From Elysia marginata (Eukaryota; Mollusca; Gastropoda; Plakobranchidae), in the NCBI GenBank assembly GCA_019649035.1, contig BMAT01007734.1, forward strand, positions 347,022 through 391,256: DNA of 44,235 nucleotides. Direction: 5' to 3'. The translations under genes were made by a program, and so were the position numbers. The notes under the pieces are model-generated. The model was not told the DNA's origin, did not search any database, and was given only the letters and a program-made list of their open reading frames with translations. Positions 24,301 through 33,871 of the stretch are shown here, one piece after another (within the stretch, counting starts at the first letter, position 1; each line of letters opens with the position of its first letter).

Positions 24301-24641
24301 GTGGTTAATTCCTAAACCTGGAAACATCTTAGACGTACCTCATACAAGTATATAAACAAAATAGTGTATAGCTAACTTCTAAAAATATCGCAGACGTACC
24401 TCATAATGATCCTCTTTCTCTGGACATATTTCTGCAGACGTTTCTTCATCTCATTCTGAGCGCGCTGATTCTGAGCTACCAGACTCTGCTTAGTGGACTC
24501 CAGATGGAGGATCATGGCATCATGGCGGCGCATGAACAGGAAGTTGGTGTTACTGGATGCATTGTTCATCTCACTGCACAGCGTCTTGCCGTCCGAGAGC
24601 TTCTTAAGAACATCGTTTGATTTGTTGCTTCTGTCCGCCAT
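11501..24641 (-). CDS. Four-exon gene of unknown function, 256 codons (exon model)
   Basis: Assembled from splice signals: exon 1 24641-24400 (242 nt), exon 2 18244-18140 (105 nt), exon 3 16054-15895 (160 nt), exon 4 11764-11501 (264 nt). Joined length is 771 nt with no internal stop, and every phase matches (2/2, 2/2, 0/0). Donors are GAG|GTACGT, GCG|GTAAGT and CAG|GTAGAA; acceptors are TTACAG, TTCCAG and CCACAG. Residues ~40-80 are charged and likely a coiled coil (HLESTKQSLVAQNQRAQNEM). The middle is Ser-rich with basic patches (HHRVVRLKRHESL). The C-terminus ends in an Ala-rich tail (AAVAAAAVAT). No signal peptide, membrane span or enzyme motif is seen. I do not recognise the family. Extra exons of multiple-of-three length in the long introns cannot be excluded. 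Confidence 0.7.
11765..13551. other. Intron 3 (part) of the four-exon gene
   Basis: AT-rich, with a (TA)n run at 11907-11924 and a short GA run at 12224-12238. No further exon could be supported. Confidence 0.4.
13552..13579 (+). repeat. Left terminal inverted repeat of mariner
   Basis: 28 bp identical to the reverse complement of 14907-14934, preceded by target TA. Confidence 0.95.
13746..14819 (+). CDS. Mariner-family transposase
   Basis: A 357-residue ORF, slightly longer than the usual ~345. Residues ~10-55 form the first helix-turn-helix (RAVIEFL...VYGE...STVRRW), followed by the GRP linker at 72-74. Conserved catalytic-domain motifs follow: WVPHMLSPE (129-137), TGDETWVHHYDPE (166-178), HHDNARPHT (257-265) and YSPDLAPSDF (287-296). 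The DDD triad reads D168, D259 and D295. There are 90 residues between the first pair and 35 between the second, one more than the 34 standard for mariner. The C-terminus has the usual RWRACVDKEGDYVEK end. It would cut and paste the element at TA sites. No stop or frameshift is seen, so it may be active, but one extra residue (FYE in place of FE or WE) could affect that. Confidence 0.95.
   Translation: MATSSTLDLRLKQRAVIEFLTLEKATPIDIHMRMKIVYGETCVDVSTVRRWSKELAGTSPTETDLHDKARCGRPNTVNDIQHQERVDEIVQANRRIKVREISEMLGISTGSAQFIIHDVLGYRKLCARWVPHMLSPELKLNRSRVSQELLARYTDEGEAFLRRIVTGDETWVHHYDPENKKQSKEYRHIGSPCPKKFKVVPSAKKVLMTVFWDCDGLVHIEFLKQGSTVNSDRYIETLRKLRARLTRVRPGKNVILHHDNARPHTSRQTQDAMKSLRFYETLPHPSYSPDLAPSDFYHFPKLKEHIKGKHFEDDDAVQEDVRRWFRGKPHEFFADGMRKLIWRWRACVDKEGDYVEK
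14907..14934 (-). repeat. Right terminal inverted repeat of mariner
   Basis: 28-bp perfect match to the left repeat, followed by target TA. Confidence 0.95.
14955..15262 (+). mobile_element. tRNA-derived SINE, copy 1
   Basis: The tRNA-like head carries an A box (TGGCAGAATGG) and a perfect B box GGTTCGATTCC at 15008-15018, an internal RNA polymerase III promoter. The body continues with CAGTCCACCCATC and GGGGCATTAGTGGCGCT, both shared with the copy at 43255. It ends in an A-rich tail. It begins 20 bp after the mariner. It is non-autonomous and depends on a LINE. Confidence 0.8.
15263..15799. other. Intron 3 (part), nothing recognised
   Basis: AT-rich intronic sequence without supported features. 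Confidence 0.4.
15800..15892. repeat. (TC)n microsatellite beside a splice donor
   Basis: Interrupted TC repeats with TCTGTC variants. On the minus strand the GA repeat begins within six bases of the exon 3 donor. Confidence 0.9.
15895..16054 (-). CDS. Exon 3 of the four-exon minus-strand gene
   Basis: A 160-nt exon between TTACTTCCAG| and TTTCCAG|GTAGAAGAG. It encodes SSSSAFSGTSSVRLPSILSW, then a Ser-rich and basic segment ending in LNFQ. The donor runs straight into a GA microsatellite. Confidence 0.75.
16098..16880. repeat. Long purine-rich tract
   Basis: Nearly 0.8 kb in which the plus strand is strongly enriched in A and G (GAAAGA, AGATAG, GAGAGAG words). It gives false ORFs rich in Leu, Ser and Phe on the minus strand. 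Probably degenerate GA-type simple sequence in intron 2. Confidence 0.6.
17105..17152 (+). repeat. Three tandem 16-bp units
   Basis: ATGTTTGAGACAAATA occurs three times in perfect tandem. Confidence 0.9.
17395..17985 (+). mobile_element. 3' end of a decayed I-like LINE (RNase H plus zinc knuckle)
   Basis: The plus strand encodes LVLQWMPRYTNFPGNDKAD (17425-17480), which is the last active-site region of the RNase H domain found in I-group LINEs (LQWIPGHxxIPGNxxAD). A C-terminal segment follows, with APFCQLCNLSSVTVGHLLFE then CPKLQDLRQQL (17750-17845), a CxxC-H-C zinc knuckle. It closes with an AAC/CAA simple-repeat tail at 17959-17981. Frames are broken between the parts. It lies antisense in intron 2 of the minus-strand gene. 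Confidence 0.75.
18140..18244 (-). CDS. Exon 2 of the four-exon minus-strand gene
   Basis: A 105-nt exon between TTACAG| and GCG|GTAAGTAC. It encodes ERLVSQQDQTDDSEYAPSIA and a Ser/Arg-rich end. It is GC-richer than the flanks and ignored by simple ORF length filters. An ATG/GGT triplet array begins 40 bp upstream of it in the transcript sense (18284-18395). Confidence 0.7.
18284..18395 (+). repeat. (GAT)n/(GGT)n triplet array
   Basis: About 27 GAT/ATG triplets with one GAT-to-AAT change, followed by about ten GGT triplets. It lies in intron 1 close to the exon 2 acceptor. Confidence 0.95.
18396..21851. other. Intron 1 (part) of the four-exon gene
   Basis: 3.4 kb of AT-rich sequence. Several short open frames (for example 18755-18994 and 19180-19362 on minus) have no flanking splice pair that I trust. 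Nothing further is supported. Confidence 0.35.
21852..22973 (-). CDS. Rhodopsin-like GPCR, gastropod chemosensory-receptor type
   Basis: A complete single-exon ORF of 373 residues from an ATG at 22973. Seven hydrophobic segments are visible at about 27-49, 59-83, 103-125, 147-170, 203-223, 292-314 and 328-355. TM1 has GLVSNTINILVF and TM2 LSISDIMYL. The end of TM3 reads FLAIVKCACVAKPLRFKSMFT, so the usual DRY triplet is replaced by VKC while the AKPL that follows is kept. TM6 has FQLPFQ. TM7 ends NIFVHY where NPxxY is expected. The third intracellular loop (~225-290) is long, Ser/Thr-rich and basic. N-glycosylation sequons lie at N3 and N179. The PLRFKSMFT motif and intronless form resemble orphan receptors expanded in gastropods and often called chemosensory or FMRFamide-receptor-like. 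The ligand is unknown. It lies in intron 1 of the four-exon gene, same strand. Confidence 0.9.
   Translation of the reverse strand: MENLTNLVRQEENFYFAEEISVLRKFIYHVGLCIIAFGLVSNTINILVFTKLSLKDNVTITLLFLSISDIMYLSISTPIVACRLIRNVSPQHVWSFHPGVLIFGLYWYAYIFYDYSSFISVFLAIVKCACVAKPLRFKSMFTKSRTLTALAVLLLTAVALRLPVLFVVGFTWKINPLTNRTFLTTTLHRNYKEIYKASDIVNRNIISWLTYFTVIACVILLVSKLRAASRFRQTLASLQSAQQATVQTNPGTLDEKQKHLKGPVLTPVSTREPNTETNKPLERMSARDVQVIQSVTMICVIFIVFQLPFQVISTIRLINPSFNEGTSSYLAYGFATTISAMFTQVNAASNIFVHYHFNARYREKLRSFFACSS
22974..24399. other. Intron 1 (part), presumed GPCR upstream region
   Basis: AT-rich sequence between the GPCR start and exon 1. I see no firm TATA box for the GPCR and no extra exon. Confidence 0.35.
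24400..24641 (-). CDS. Exon 1 of the four-exon minus-strand gene
   Basis: Starts at an ATG in a good context (CCAATATGGCGG; product MADRSNKSND) and runs 80 codons plus two bases to GAG|GTACGT. Charged helical sequence rich in Gln, Lys and Arg suggests a coiled coil near its end. Confidence 0.75.
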
Positions 24642-27619
24642 ATTGGTTTATGCAGCAGTTCTCACGTAAACTGATGGCGGTATTTAAGAGTTGTTTTTTT
24701 TTTCAAAAAAAAAAAAAAACCCAAGTGGAGTATATAACCTGTGACGATCTATAGGAATGCTGGAAGAATAGAAAAAGACATCTTTTTAATTCAGGATACT
24801 CTATGAATGGATCTTTTGTACGTATTGTTTTAGTATGAATATGCAACAGTCTTGATTCTAGTACAGAATAAAACAAACAGAAAACGAGAGCAAATTTAAA
24901 ATAAAAAAGAAGTCTTACACAAAACAGAAAACAAAAGAGTTTTGAGAACAAAATTTTGAATTTTCGGAGAACGAAAGCTCATTGCCATGAACAATTAATT
25001 TTTTTCTGATAATTTACTACAATAATAATATTGCATTTTGCACCTTTAACTTAAAAACAATCACAAACTTTAAAAAAAAGCTGTTTTGCTTTATAACAAA
25101 AAAGAAAAAAGCACAAAGCGGAATAAGCAACTTCTTTAAGTTTGTCTTACCTTTGAGAAATGTCATCCTGAGATATGTTGACAATTTGAGGGGCCTGTTT
25201 TCCTGCTTGAAGTGAAAAGTTGTATACATTGTTATTTTCACAAACTATGAAAGAAGAAAGTTCATTACATCAAAGGAGAAAAATTTGATGTTATCGATAT
25301 TTTGATGCTGTTCATTGGAAAAGGCACTCGTCTAATTTAAAAACCTTTCTCATGGAGTGATCTAAATACTGGCAAAAGGGCTAGAGAAATTGGTTTAAGC
25401 TAACTTGTCTAGCACAATATTAAAATGTTATTCAATGCGAATGTTAGTTTGACTTTCTTATGAAGAGCTATAAACCGAACTTGAAAGAAAGATGCGAGTA
25501 TAATGGCTGACGTAGGAAGCCATCTATAGCCTATGGTAGTGTGAAGTTACGCGACACTAAAAGTATTATCTCCAGACCACTAAGTCAGTCATCACGCCGA
25601 GTGAACTGGAACAAATATTGTCTTGGATGAATATCAAGTTAGTGCACTTTATTTAGACGCTACAATAAGAAAATGTATACAGTGACCTTTTGTTTTACGT
25701 CATAGATCAGGTCGTAAACATATGGTCAAGAAAGAAAGGTTAGATTAGTAATGTCAGGTATTGATTTGTTTTAAAGGTCACAGTTCATATAATCGTAGGT
25801 TTCTCGATCAACAATGCGTTTAGATTTTACAGTCAATTAACTTATCCAATATCCTATTGAAAAAACATGTAATAGACTAGCTGGTCTGTAATGGAATTGA
25901 ATACATCTTATTCATTAAAGAGGAATAATGAGAAAAGAAAGAAGATCAAGATTAGGAACAAGAAAAAGAATAAGAACTTGAGCATGATCTTGAGCAAGAA
26001 AGAAGAAGAACAAGAAGAAGCCGTTTTTATTATCGGATGACCGTAAGTGTATACCGCCACAAAACAAAAAAAATCATCGAAATAACGTCATAACGTAACC
26101 TCCGCTGTGTCAAATGATTACTCGAGGCTTTAAAACAGTCGTGAAATAGGTGACTTTGACAGGATTTAGCTGACTATTCACTTATATTTCTTTCCAATAG
26201 TTATGTGAGGCTTTGCTTAAACTATTTTCGTAGTCCACTTTGCCTACTTTTCCTGCAGACGTAGTATAATTCTGGACGGGTCTGAGAACTTGAAAACGTC
26301 TTGTTTGTGCCCTACCCTGTATACATTTAGAAACCTCGCTAATGTGGAAGCTTAACCATCACACGCATTAAACATACAAGTTAAACACACCTGTGTAGCT
26401 TACAACTCTTAAAGTTACTACAAATGTTATTATAGTGGTGAAACGTCACGATTCTGGAACTGAGCAAAAACGGATTAGCGACCATATCGGGCGCAGCTTG
26501 TGTGGGATTATCTCTGCTCTTTCCAGCATGTGTTCCGTGGACGCCTGAGGCAGAGTTTACACACCGCTCAATATGCTCTTCGTAGATGCGGTCGTTTTAG
26601 ATCGAGCATTCAAAGCAAAAGTAAAAGTAATACCTGCATGTAACCTTTTGTTAAATTCTTTGCCATTAAATATTTTACTGTAATATTCATAATGTTCGAA
26701 TCTGCCAGCCTGGATAAGCATTGCTTATTTTCAATACATGTTCTAATGTAACCTTGTACTGACTGGATAAACCTGACTTGAATTGAAAGCACCAGCAGTA
26801 AGGCTAATTAATTTCGTAATTCAAATACGAAACTATGTAAATACTAATAGTGGCAATAACAACGAGAAGAAGACTACCATCACTACTGCCACCACTACTT
26901 GTAGTCACAATAATAGTAGCGATACTACTAAATTCGTGTGCCCGCTTTAAGGGCGGGTGAGAGAGATGCTTACAAAAAAGATTTTCTATCAGACCACTAA
27001 AAACAACGAAATTAAAAACCCTGAACAACTAGACACATACAAAGACAAATTACATACTGAAAGAAATGGTTACAAGATCTGCGCTTCCTTGATTACAAGA
27101 TCTGCGCGTGAAAAAGATAAGTCGTTCTTTATCTGTCTTTTTCATTCCAGATAGGTCTAAATCTAGTTTATACATTCTTAGTTTTTGTCAATAATTCTCG
27201 TTTTCATTGATAGTTCTTTTCATTTCTTTCACTATGTAATTAAGTCACAATTTCGTGGATCCTAAGGCCCCTTTCCCCAAGTACCCCCGCCCCCTCCCCC
27301 CTTTTTTTCCTATTTTATTTTTTATCCTGCAGATAGATTTATATCTAGATTTCTAGGTTATTTTTTATTTTTATTTCATCATTAATATTTTATATTTTTT
27401 GTAATAACATTATTGCTTTTCTTTTATTGTTAGTCCTGTCCATATTTATGTAAGTGTCTTACACGTTTTTTTATTTTTTTTTTGTCTGACGAAGGAGTAA
27501 AGTCGACAGCTCACTTGTTTTGTCAATTTTTAGAGCTAAAATAGATACCTTACTTGTAAAAAAAATTGACTTGGGGTTTTTTTTGCGAAGCATTAGGAGA
27601 GGTAAGATTTTTTAACAGA
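24642..27619. other. Intergenic upstream of the four-exon gene
   Basis: AT-rich. Presumed promoter of the minus-strand gene adjoins 24642; the poly-A/T tract at 24692-24720 is the only clear simple sequence near it. A GAAGAA/CAAGAA-rich run lies at 25918-26020. A relatively GC-rich patch without a recognisable product lies at 26480-26600. No gene is supported. Confidence 0.35.
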
Positions 27620-27670
27620 AAGATGCAGTTTTCTTGAGAGAAAAAGAGAGATAGAGAGGGAGATAGATAG

Positions 27671-27707
<37 letters not shown>
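27620..27707. repeat. (GA)n microsatellite
   Basis: GA and GATA repeats running into the Ns, so the true length is not resolved. Confidence 0.9.
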
Positions 27708-27736
27708 NNNNNNNNNNNNNNNNNNNNNNNNNNNNN
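27708..27736. other. Assembly gap (29 Ns)
   Basis: Unresolved bases in the middle of a GA microsatellite. The open frame that crosses it on the minus strand is not real. Confidence 0.99.
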
Positions 27737-30222
27737 AATAAGTTATTACCGACGCTATATAGAGCTGGCCAAAAATGACCCAGTGCTGTCAAAAAGTGGT
27801 TTTGCTTAATTGATACTTTAAGATACTTTCTTCAAGAGCGCTGAGGCTGAGATTTTAATTTTACAAAATCATGAATATTATTGGCTCATTTCTTTTTGAA
27901 ATATAGGACTGCCGAATTCTCTTTTATCGTTTTTTCCATGTTGATTCTAGCGTTTGGAGTATGTCTAAGTCAACATTTGACATCTTTCGGTACCGCACTC
28001 TGTTGGACGTATAAATAAACACCACTCTCTTGATAACTGATCATTAGAGACCTTTAGCACACGCACCGTGTCTCAATACGCGTACGTGAAAATCGGGAAA
28101 GCAGATTGAGAAACTATAAAACTAATGAAACCAGTTTCTAAAAATAGACCCACAGACGTTCGCGTCATACTCACGCGTTGCTGCTTAAAGTCTGTAATAT
28201 AACATAAGTTAAGGAAGATGTACCCAAATACACACACACAATATATGCTGTCGCAAGCAAAATAGAATTATTATAACTTTTAAAATCCGACTCAAAAGCA
28301 GGTCAGTTGTTTTTTATGGAAATAGGACTGATAAAAAAGAACGCGACTTTACATCACATAATCTTTAAATGGGGAATTTAAAGATTAAAAATACCAAAGT
28401 AAATGAAGCAACTGAAATTAAAATTTGAAACTTACTTGATTTAAACTATTTCGCATAAGAACAAGATAAAACAATAATGTCTACAGCAAACGAGTCGGTG
28501 TTTTTACAAGTTTGTTTGAAAAATCCCACACAAAGATATAATTATTTTAGTGCGCAACGAAAACTGGGATGAAAAATGAAATGTAGCCTTTAACCCGGCT
28601 ACTATGAACATTCGTCCAATTATCTGGAGATTTTCATCAATAGTAATGATAAAAAATACTTCTGCCAAACTTATCTCACTGTCTTATTAGCTCGAGTTAC
28701 TCAAATCTTTTTTTGACAAGTTCTATGTAGACGTCACCCTATGAGAGTAGCTAATCTAGGTTCATCTAGCACTAGCGTAGGAAAGGGTGTTTATAAACTA
28801 AAGAGGGATTTAGAATATCCGGTGGCGATAGGCGGTAAGAGCCACTTGAAATCTTTATGGTAGCAAGTACCCATAAAATAAAAATTGATCAAGAAAACAA
28901 TCATTATTTTTTTGTAATGTTCTCGAGTGGATTTGAAGTAATAGTCAAAAAGAGTTTCCATGCAAAATTTAGCTCTTAGGATACTAATTATAAGTAGAGA
29001 AAACTTAATGTATTTGTCTCGCATTCTATCCAAGTGAGTCTTATGTCGCCCAGCATGTTGCAACTTTCACCTTCAGCTGCTTCAAGATGAAAAAAAAAAA
29101 CAGGAAATTATCCAGAAATGTTTTGTGAAACGAATTAATGTTTTCTCAAATAAAAAGATATCTCGACTTCCGACTCATTCGCCCTAAACGAGAGACAATT
29201 ACTACTCTCTACAACTGAAAAAATGTATAGGCCTAGAAGGGGAAAATCGTAGTTTCATGAGGTCAACATAAGGTAGGAATTTATCGAAACAGCTTTATGT
29301 CGAAACCTTCGAGTTAACAGACTACGTTTGACCCAAGTAATGTAATATGCCGATTTAGTCATCACAAATGTTTTATGTAACTCCTGAAATTAGTCCAAAC
29401 TCATCTAGGCCTCAAGGTTTTTCCTTACCATCAAGGTATCGTTTTAAAAAAAGCTATTAGTGGAGCTTAGTTCCAATTCGTCTACAAAGAATAAACGTGT
29501 CTCCAGGATTTAACACTTGAATCTTTTTGATGAGTGAAAAAACTATATTTGTTCTAGTGTGACCTTGGAAGGACACATAAAAAATCCAAACAAAACACCA
29601 ATCAAACATAGCAATTTCGCCAGGTAAAAATCTCACATGTGTGACGACACATTGACATCTGATCTTATGTACAGTAATTAAGCATTACACAACATCCGAC
29701 TGTCTTTATGAAAATAAATTAAAATAAGCCCGAATCTATGGAAGTTTTAGTAATTAATGGGCAAGGTGGTGACTTGACACCGCTACAGAATTGTAATTTT
29801 AGTATCTATGTAGTTACGGTTGAAAATGAGTACAATATCTTTTTAGAGCTTGAAACATGTTGGAAATGTTAGTGCATGCAGTTGAGTAATATAGAAGACA
29901 AGACCTGAATTTGGCAATAGGTTTTTTTGTGGCTATGTATGGCTGATCTGGATTAAATCCAAAATGTTTCGTGTTCAAAATTCCAAAGCAGTATTTTTAG
30001 TTAACAATTTATGTACTCTATTTCAATTAATATGACATGTCGATAAATGATGCATAAAATTATTGTTAGATCTTTGTGCTTGTCAAAGTTGTCCAAACAT
30101 AAAAAATAGATTTTAATCAACCCTTACAGTTTTGTTTTCCCATTTGCATACCACATACACAAATTAAAGAGTAATTTTTTTTAAATACATGTAAATAGAC
30201 ATAAACACACATGAACTCGCCC
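27737..30222. other. Intergenic, nothing recognised
   Basis: AT-rich sequence with no ORF longer than 90 codons and no recognisable motif. Confidence 0.4.
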
Positions 30223-30224
30223 CC

Positions 30225-30278
<54 letters not shown>

Positions 30279-30293
30279 CTCTCTCTCTCTCTC
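30223..30293. repeat. (CT)n microsatellite
   Basis: About 33 CT dinucleotides with a TTT and a CG interruption. It produces spurious Ser-Leu and Arg-Glu ORFs. Confidence 0.95.
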
Positions 30294-30427
30294 CATTTCC
30301 TGTACCTTTCGAAAATATTTTGACTGGATCTGTTTAATGGATGGTTTTATATTTTGTGATGTTGGAAATCTTCTTCTTACGCAAGTTTCCATAGCGATCA
30401 TCTACAAAGAGTTGAAAGCTTCATAAC

Positions 30428-31286
30428 GGACCAGTTTGTCACAGTTTATCATTTGGAGGGACCAGTTTGTCACAGGCCTGTACCAGGAGGATTGGATTTT
30501 GTACATCCGTTCTTTGATGTTGTCAAACCATATTTATCGTCCTCGCTTTGCTTTTAAAGAAATGAAGTAGTCTTGGAAAATTTCAATTGTGTTCGTTTTT
30601 TATCAATGTTTATAGACCTAATGTGTAAAATCAAACAACATGGATGTAAATCGGGTCATTGAACATATTAATTCATTATTTTTTTAACACCAGGCAATTA
30701 AAAAGAACATGAATTGCGATTTTTGTGTGCACATTAAAGCAAAAGAAAATTTTAGCAATTTTAGTTGCAATTTAATATTTCTTACCTTATACCTAAAATT
30801 GTTGGTATAGAGATGGTTCCTTAGCAAAAGTTAATTCAACTGATGTTTTTCAATGTTTCTTCTTTTTATGCAAATCAAACCAAGCAAATTGCTGTACTCT
30901 GTTAATGTAATGAACGCTGTTTTTTTTTTAAACAGAATTCAATAATGCCAACTAAACAATGATTCATTTACTATTTCGAGAATATCAGTGATAATTTCCA
31001 CCATGCAGCACAATTATATGATATATGCGACGTTAATTATTTTTGCTGGTATGGCCACTATTGTCTATTTAGCAGATTTTTTTGCATTGTCCTTTATGTT
31101 AATTTGTTTCTGTTACACCCTTGACAAAGAAAATAAAAATTTATTTAATAAAAACATTCCATCATGCAGGGCACATTTGGGCCAGTCAAGGCGGGTTGTG
31201 CCTGACAATAAGACAAACTTGGTTTGTGACGAACTGGTCCTGTTACAAACTGGACCTGTGACAAACTGGTCCTGTGAGAAACTGGT
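30428..31286. repeat. 17-bp motif in direct and inverted clusters
   Basis: GGACCAGTTTGTCACAG occurs exactly at 30428-30444 and 30459-30475 on plus, and as its exact reverse complement at 31256-31272. On the right it is part of a tandem run of about four 16-bp units (ACAAACTGGTCCTGTG-like, 31229-31286). The two clusters bracket about 750 bp. No transposase is seen between them. Confidence 0.7.
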
Positions 31287-31589
31287 ATGCTTCATAATTT
31301 ATGTTTTTAGATACGTGATCTTGTTGGGTAGACCTAGATCTAACATGACTCTAGGCCCATTTACTTAATGTATAATTTGCCAGACGAAGTTGGGAAACAT
31401 TCGAAATTATAATTGAAGTATGTTTATTCTTCGCTACTGGTTTTTTTTTTTTGTTTTGGAGGTGTGTAAAAATCGACCAATATTTTCTTGGCTATAAAAT
31501 GTTGAATACCGGCTTATACAAATATTTTCATTTGAAGTTTTTTTCCCTTGGCTTTTGCATCTTTGAGACATGAAAGAAAAGTATGTATG

Positions 31590-31676
31590 TAATGTAATCC
31601 TGTTGTGTGTTTTGTAAAAATCTGTACGGCGCTTAGAGCCCGTTTGGGGATTGGGCGAAATGATATAAATACACTG

Positions 31677-31739
<63 letters not shown>

Positions 31740-31793
31740 CATCATTATTATTATTATTATTATTATCATTATTATTATTATTAATATTAATGC
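31590..31793 (+). mobile_element. LINE 3' tail with (ATT)n
   Basis: The stretch TGTACGGCGCTTAGAGCCCG (31623-31642), then GGGCGAAATGATATAAATAC, then a long ATT array (31678-31793), has the form of CR1/L2-group 3' ends. These carry a GCGCTT...GAG stem region, a ATATAAATAC motif and a triplet tail. Only the 3' end is present. Confidence 0.55.
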
Positions 31794-32459
31794 TTTGAAA
31801 AGATGACAATGGTGCGACATTTTATATGGATCATCTTGCAATATTTAACAATTTTCAAAACCATCTAAACTAAATTACAAACCAATATTAAGTTAGGAAT
31901 GAAATTTTAAGAAAGGATTTTTTGTGGTATCAAGCAGAGTAAGAATTGAACATCAATGCTATCACATACCGATTTACGTTCTGGCGTCTTCGTAAGTCTC
32001 TCCTTGCGGGATGCGCGTCATGTGAAATGGGCTAAAGCCTGTACAGATGGTTGAGGGACCGTATCAAATTCATTGTGTGGATGTTTTACTTTAGATCATA
32101 ACATAACATGTTTACATATATTTAAACCTTGAAGTCGCTTTATGGATTTACATAACGCCATTCTAAATTCCTTCTGAAAAAGAATTAAAAAATGCGTCAT
32201 AAATCTTGGATCTTTAACTTTTTTCTGTTATAGAATGATGTGATGTTAAAAGCTTAACTATTTTCATTTAAGTCTATTCTTCCTTGCAAGCTTATTAATT
32301 GGGGTTTCAAAAAAAATTTATTTCTGGCTTTCAAAGAAGACATCAGTCATAGTGAAGGTTACTATTATAAAGCCATTTTTTTAGTAGTTTGAGTTTTGAC
32401 ATTGAGCTGATTTTAAAGATTTGACTTGTGATAGTATGAACGGCTCCGCCAATATCTAG

Positions 32460-33460
32460 ATTTTTATCTAGATTTAGAAGAAAAATAACAAGAACATGAA
32501 GAAGGCTACGAAGAACAAGAACAAATGAGAGAGATAAAAGAACTTCATCCTGGTAATATATTGTCGAGGATAACTGGAAGGGAAAAAGAGAGGTTGTTAG
32601 ATACGAAACGAGGAAAGGGGGTGATGGAGAGGTATTAAAAGACCGGACTAGAAGCAGAGAGTGAGAGAATACAGAAGATGACAACTACGAAGGAAAGGAC
32701 AGAAAGAGCGAAAACAAAAGGAGAGGAGGAGAAATTAAAATGTCAAACCTTGTACTATATGAGAGAATAGGGGATATTGGAAATACTAAAATAAAAAAAA
32801 TAGAAAGAAACAGAAGGAGAGAGTGGGTGGGGGATGGGAAGATAGGTGGATGAATTAGAATGAGGAGAAGAGGAAAAAATAATACATATTACTTACTAAA
32901 CGATTGGATATAAAATTAAAAGACGGATAGTAAAGAGGAAAAGTGTCAAAAACATAGTTTCGCCTCGAGAAGATATTTATATTTGTTTGATAAGTTTGCA
33001 CATTTCATAAAAAGAAAATGTCCGTGTTGAAAAATACAGAGGGTGAGAAAAAGAAAGGAAAGCAAAACAACGAGACGGTTTGAGAGATAGTTAGAGGCGA
33101 GAGAGAAAAGGGGTTTTTTTGTCAAATCAAAATTTTGTAAAGTTTGTGGAGTTCAAATTTAGTGCTAGGAGGATAAAAGAAATTGGCGCTTAGACTGAAA
33201 AGGGTAGGAAAAGGGGTGTGCAAAAGATGGTATTGAGTCAAAAGATACGAGTTATGGTAATAAGACGAAAAAAAACTAGAATATAAAAATGACAGAAACG
33301 TAGAGTAAGAGTGAGTGAGGCAAAAGTCATTTTATATCTCACATATATTGTTAATCTTATACTAAAAGTTTTACAGCAGGGGAGGGGAGAGGAGGTTAGG
33401 CATTAAAAGAGAGAGACAGGATAAAGAGTAATAAGTAGGAGGTTAAGTGTAAATAGGTTA
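32460..33460. repeat. Purine-rich tract
   Basis: About 1 kb of strongly purine-biased plus strand (AAGAACAAGAAC, GAGAGAG, GGAGGAG and GGGTGGGGG words) with no coding evidence. Confidence 0.6.
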
Positions 33461-33708
33461 TTTCAGAAACATGTAGATAAACTGGAAGATCTCATGAGCA
33501 GAAAAAAGGGAGAAGTAACCTTAATAGTGTTGTGTTGCACACTCTGACCAAAATGTTAATGTGTTAATCATAGTTCATTTTCACCGTTTGTAGAACGAGT
33601 ATTGATGATTATCTAATTGAATATTAAGAGATTATTAACTTAAATGCGTGTGCCTAATGCGACTCTTGCAATGCTACGAAGGACATTGAGTAATCGAGAG
33701 GCTCTCTC

Positions 33709-33716
33709 TATAAAAA
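33709..33716 (+). promoter_or_regulatory. TATA box of the phospholipase B-like gene
   Basis: TATAAAAA lies 93 bp upstream of the ATG at 33802. Transcription would start near 33740, giving a short GC-richer leader. Assignment by position and sequence only. Confidence 0.6.
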
Positions 33717-33801
33717 CCTAGCTTGGTCGTGACCTGAGGTAGGTGGACATCGAGCAAGGTCGTGGACCTCACTGGACACTCTCACTCTCAGTCTATTCAC
33801 A

Positions 33802-33871
33802 ATGGACAGCCCAGTTTCCTGGCTTGCTATTGTCCTTCTAGGCTTCGCTGGACTTCTTCACTGTTCCCATG
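33802..33871 (+). CDS. PLB-like exon 1 (signal peptide)
   Basis: ATG in context CACAATGG; 23 codons plus one base, ending CATG|GTAAAA. Encodes the signal peptide. Confidence 0.9.

Noticed and set aside
27485-27520. CTGACGAAGGAG...CGACAGCTC resembling a second hammerhead core
   Set aside because: The expected GAAA is GACA and no convincing stem II or stem I forms. It looks more like a decayed LINE-type 3' end motif.
27550-27792. ORF crossing the Ns
   Set aside because: Made of GA microsatellite and unresolved bases.
31434-31841. 135-codon ORF with long poly-Ile
   Set aside because: Translation of the ATT tail of a LINE end.
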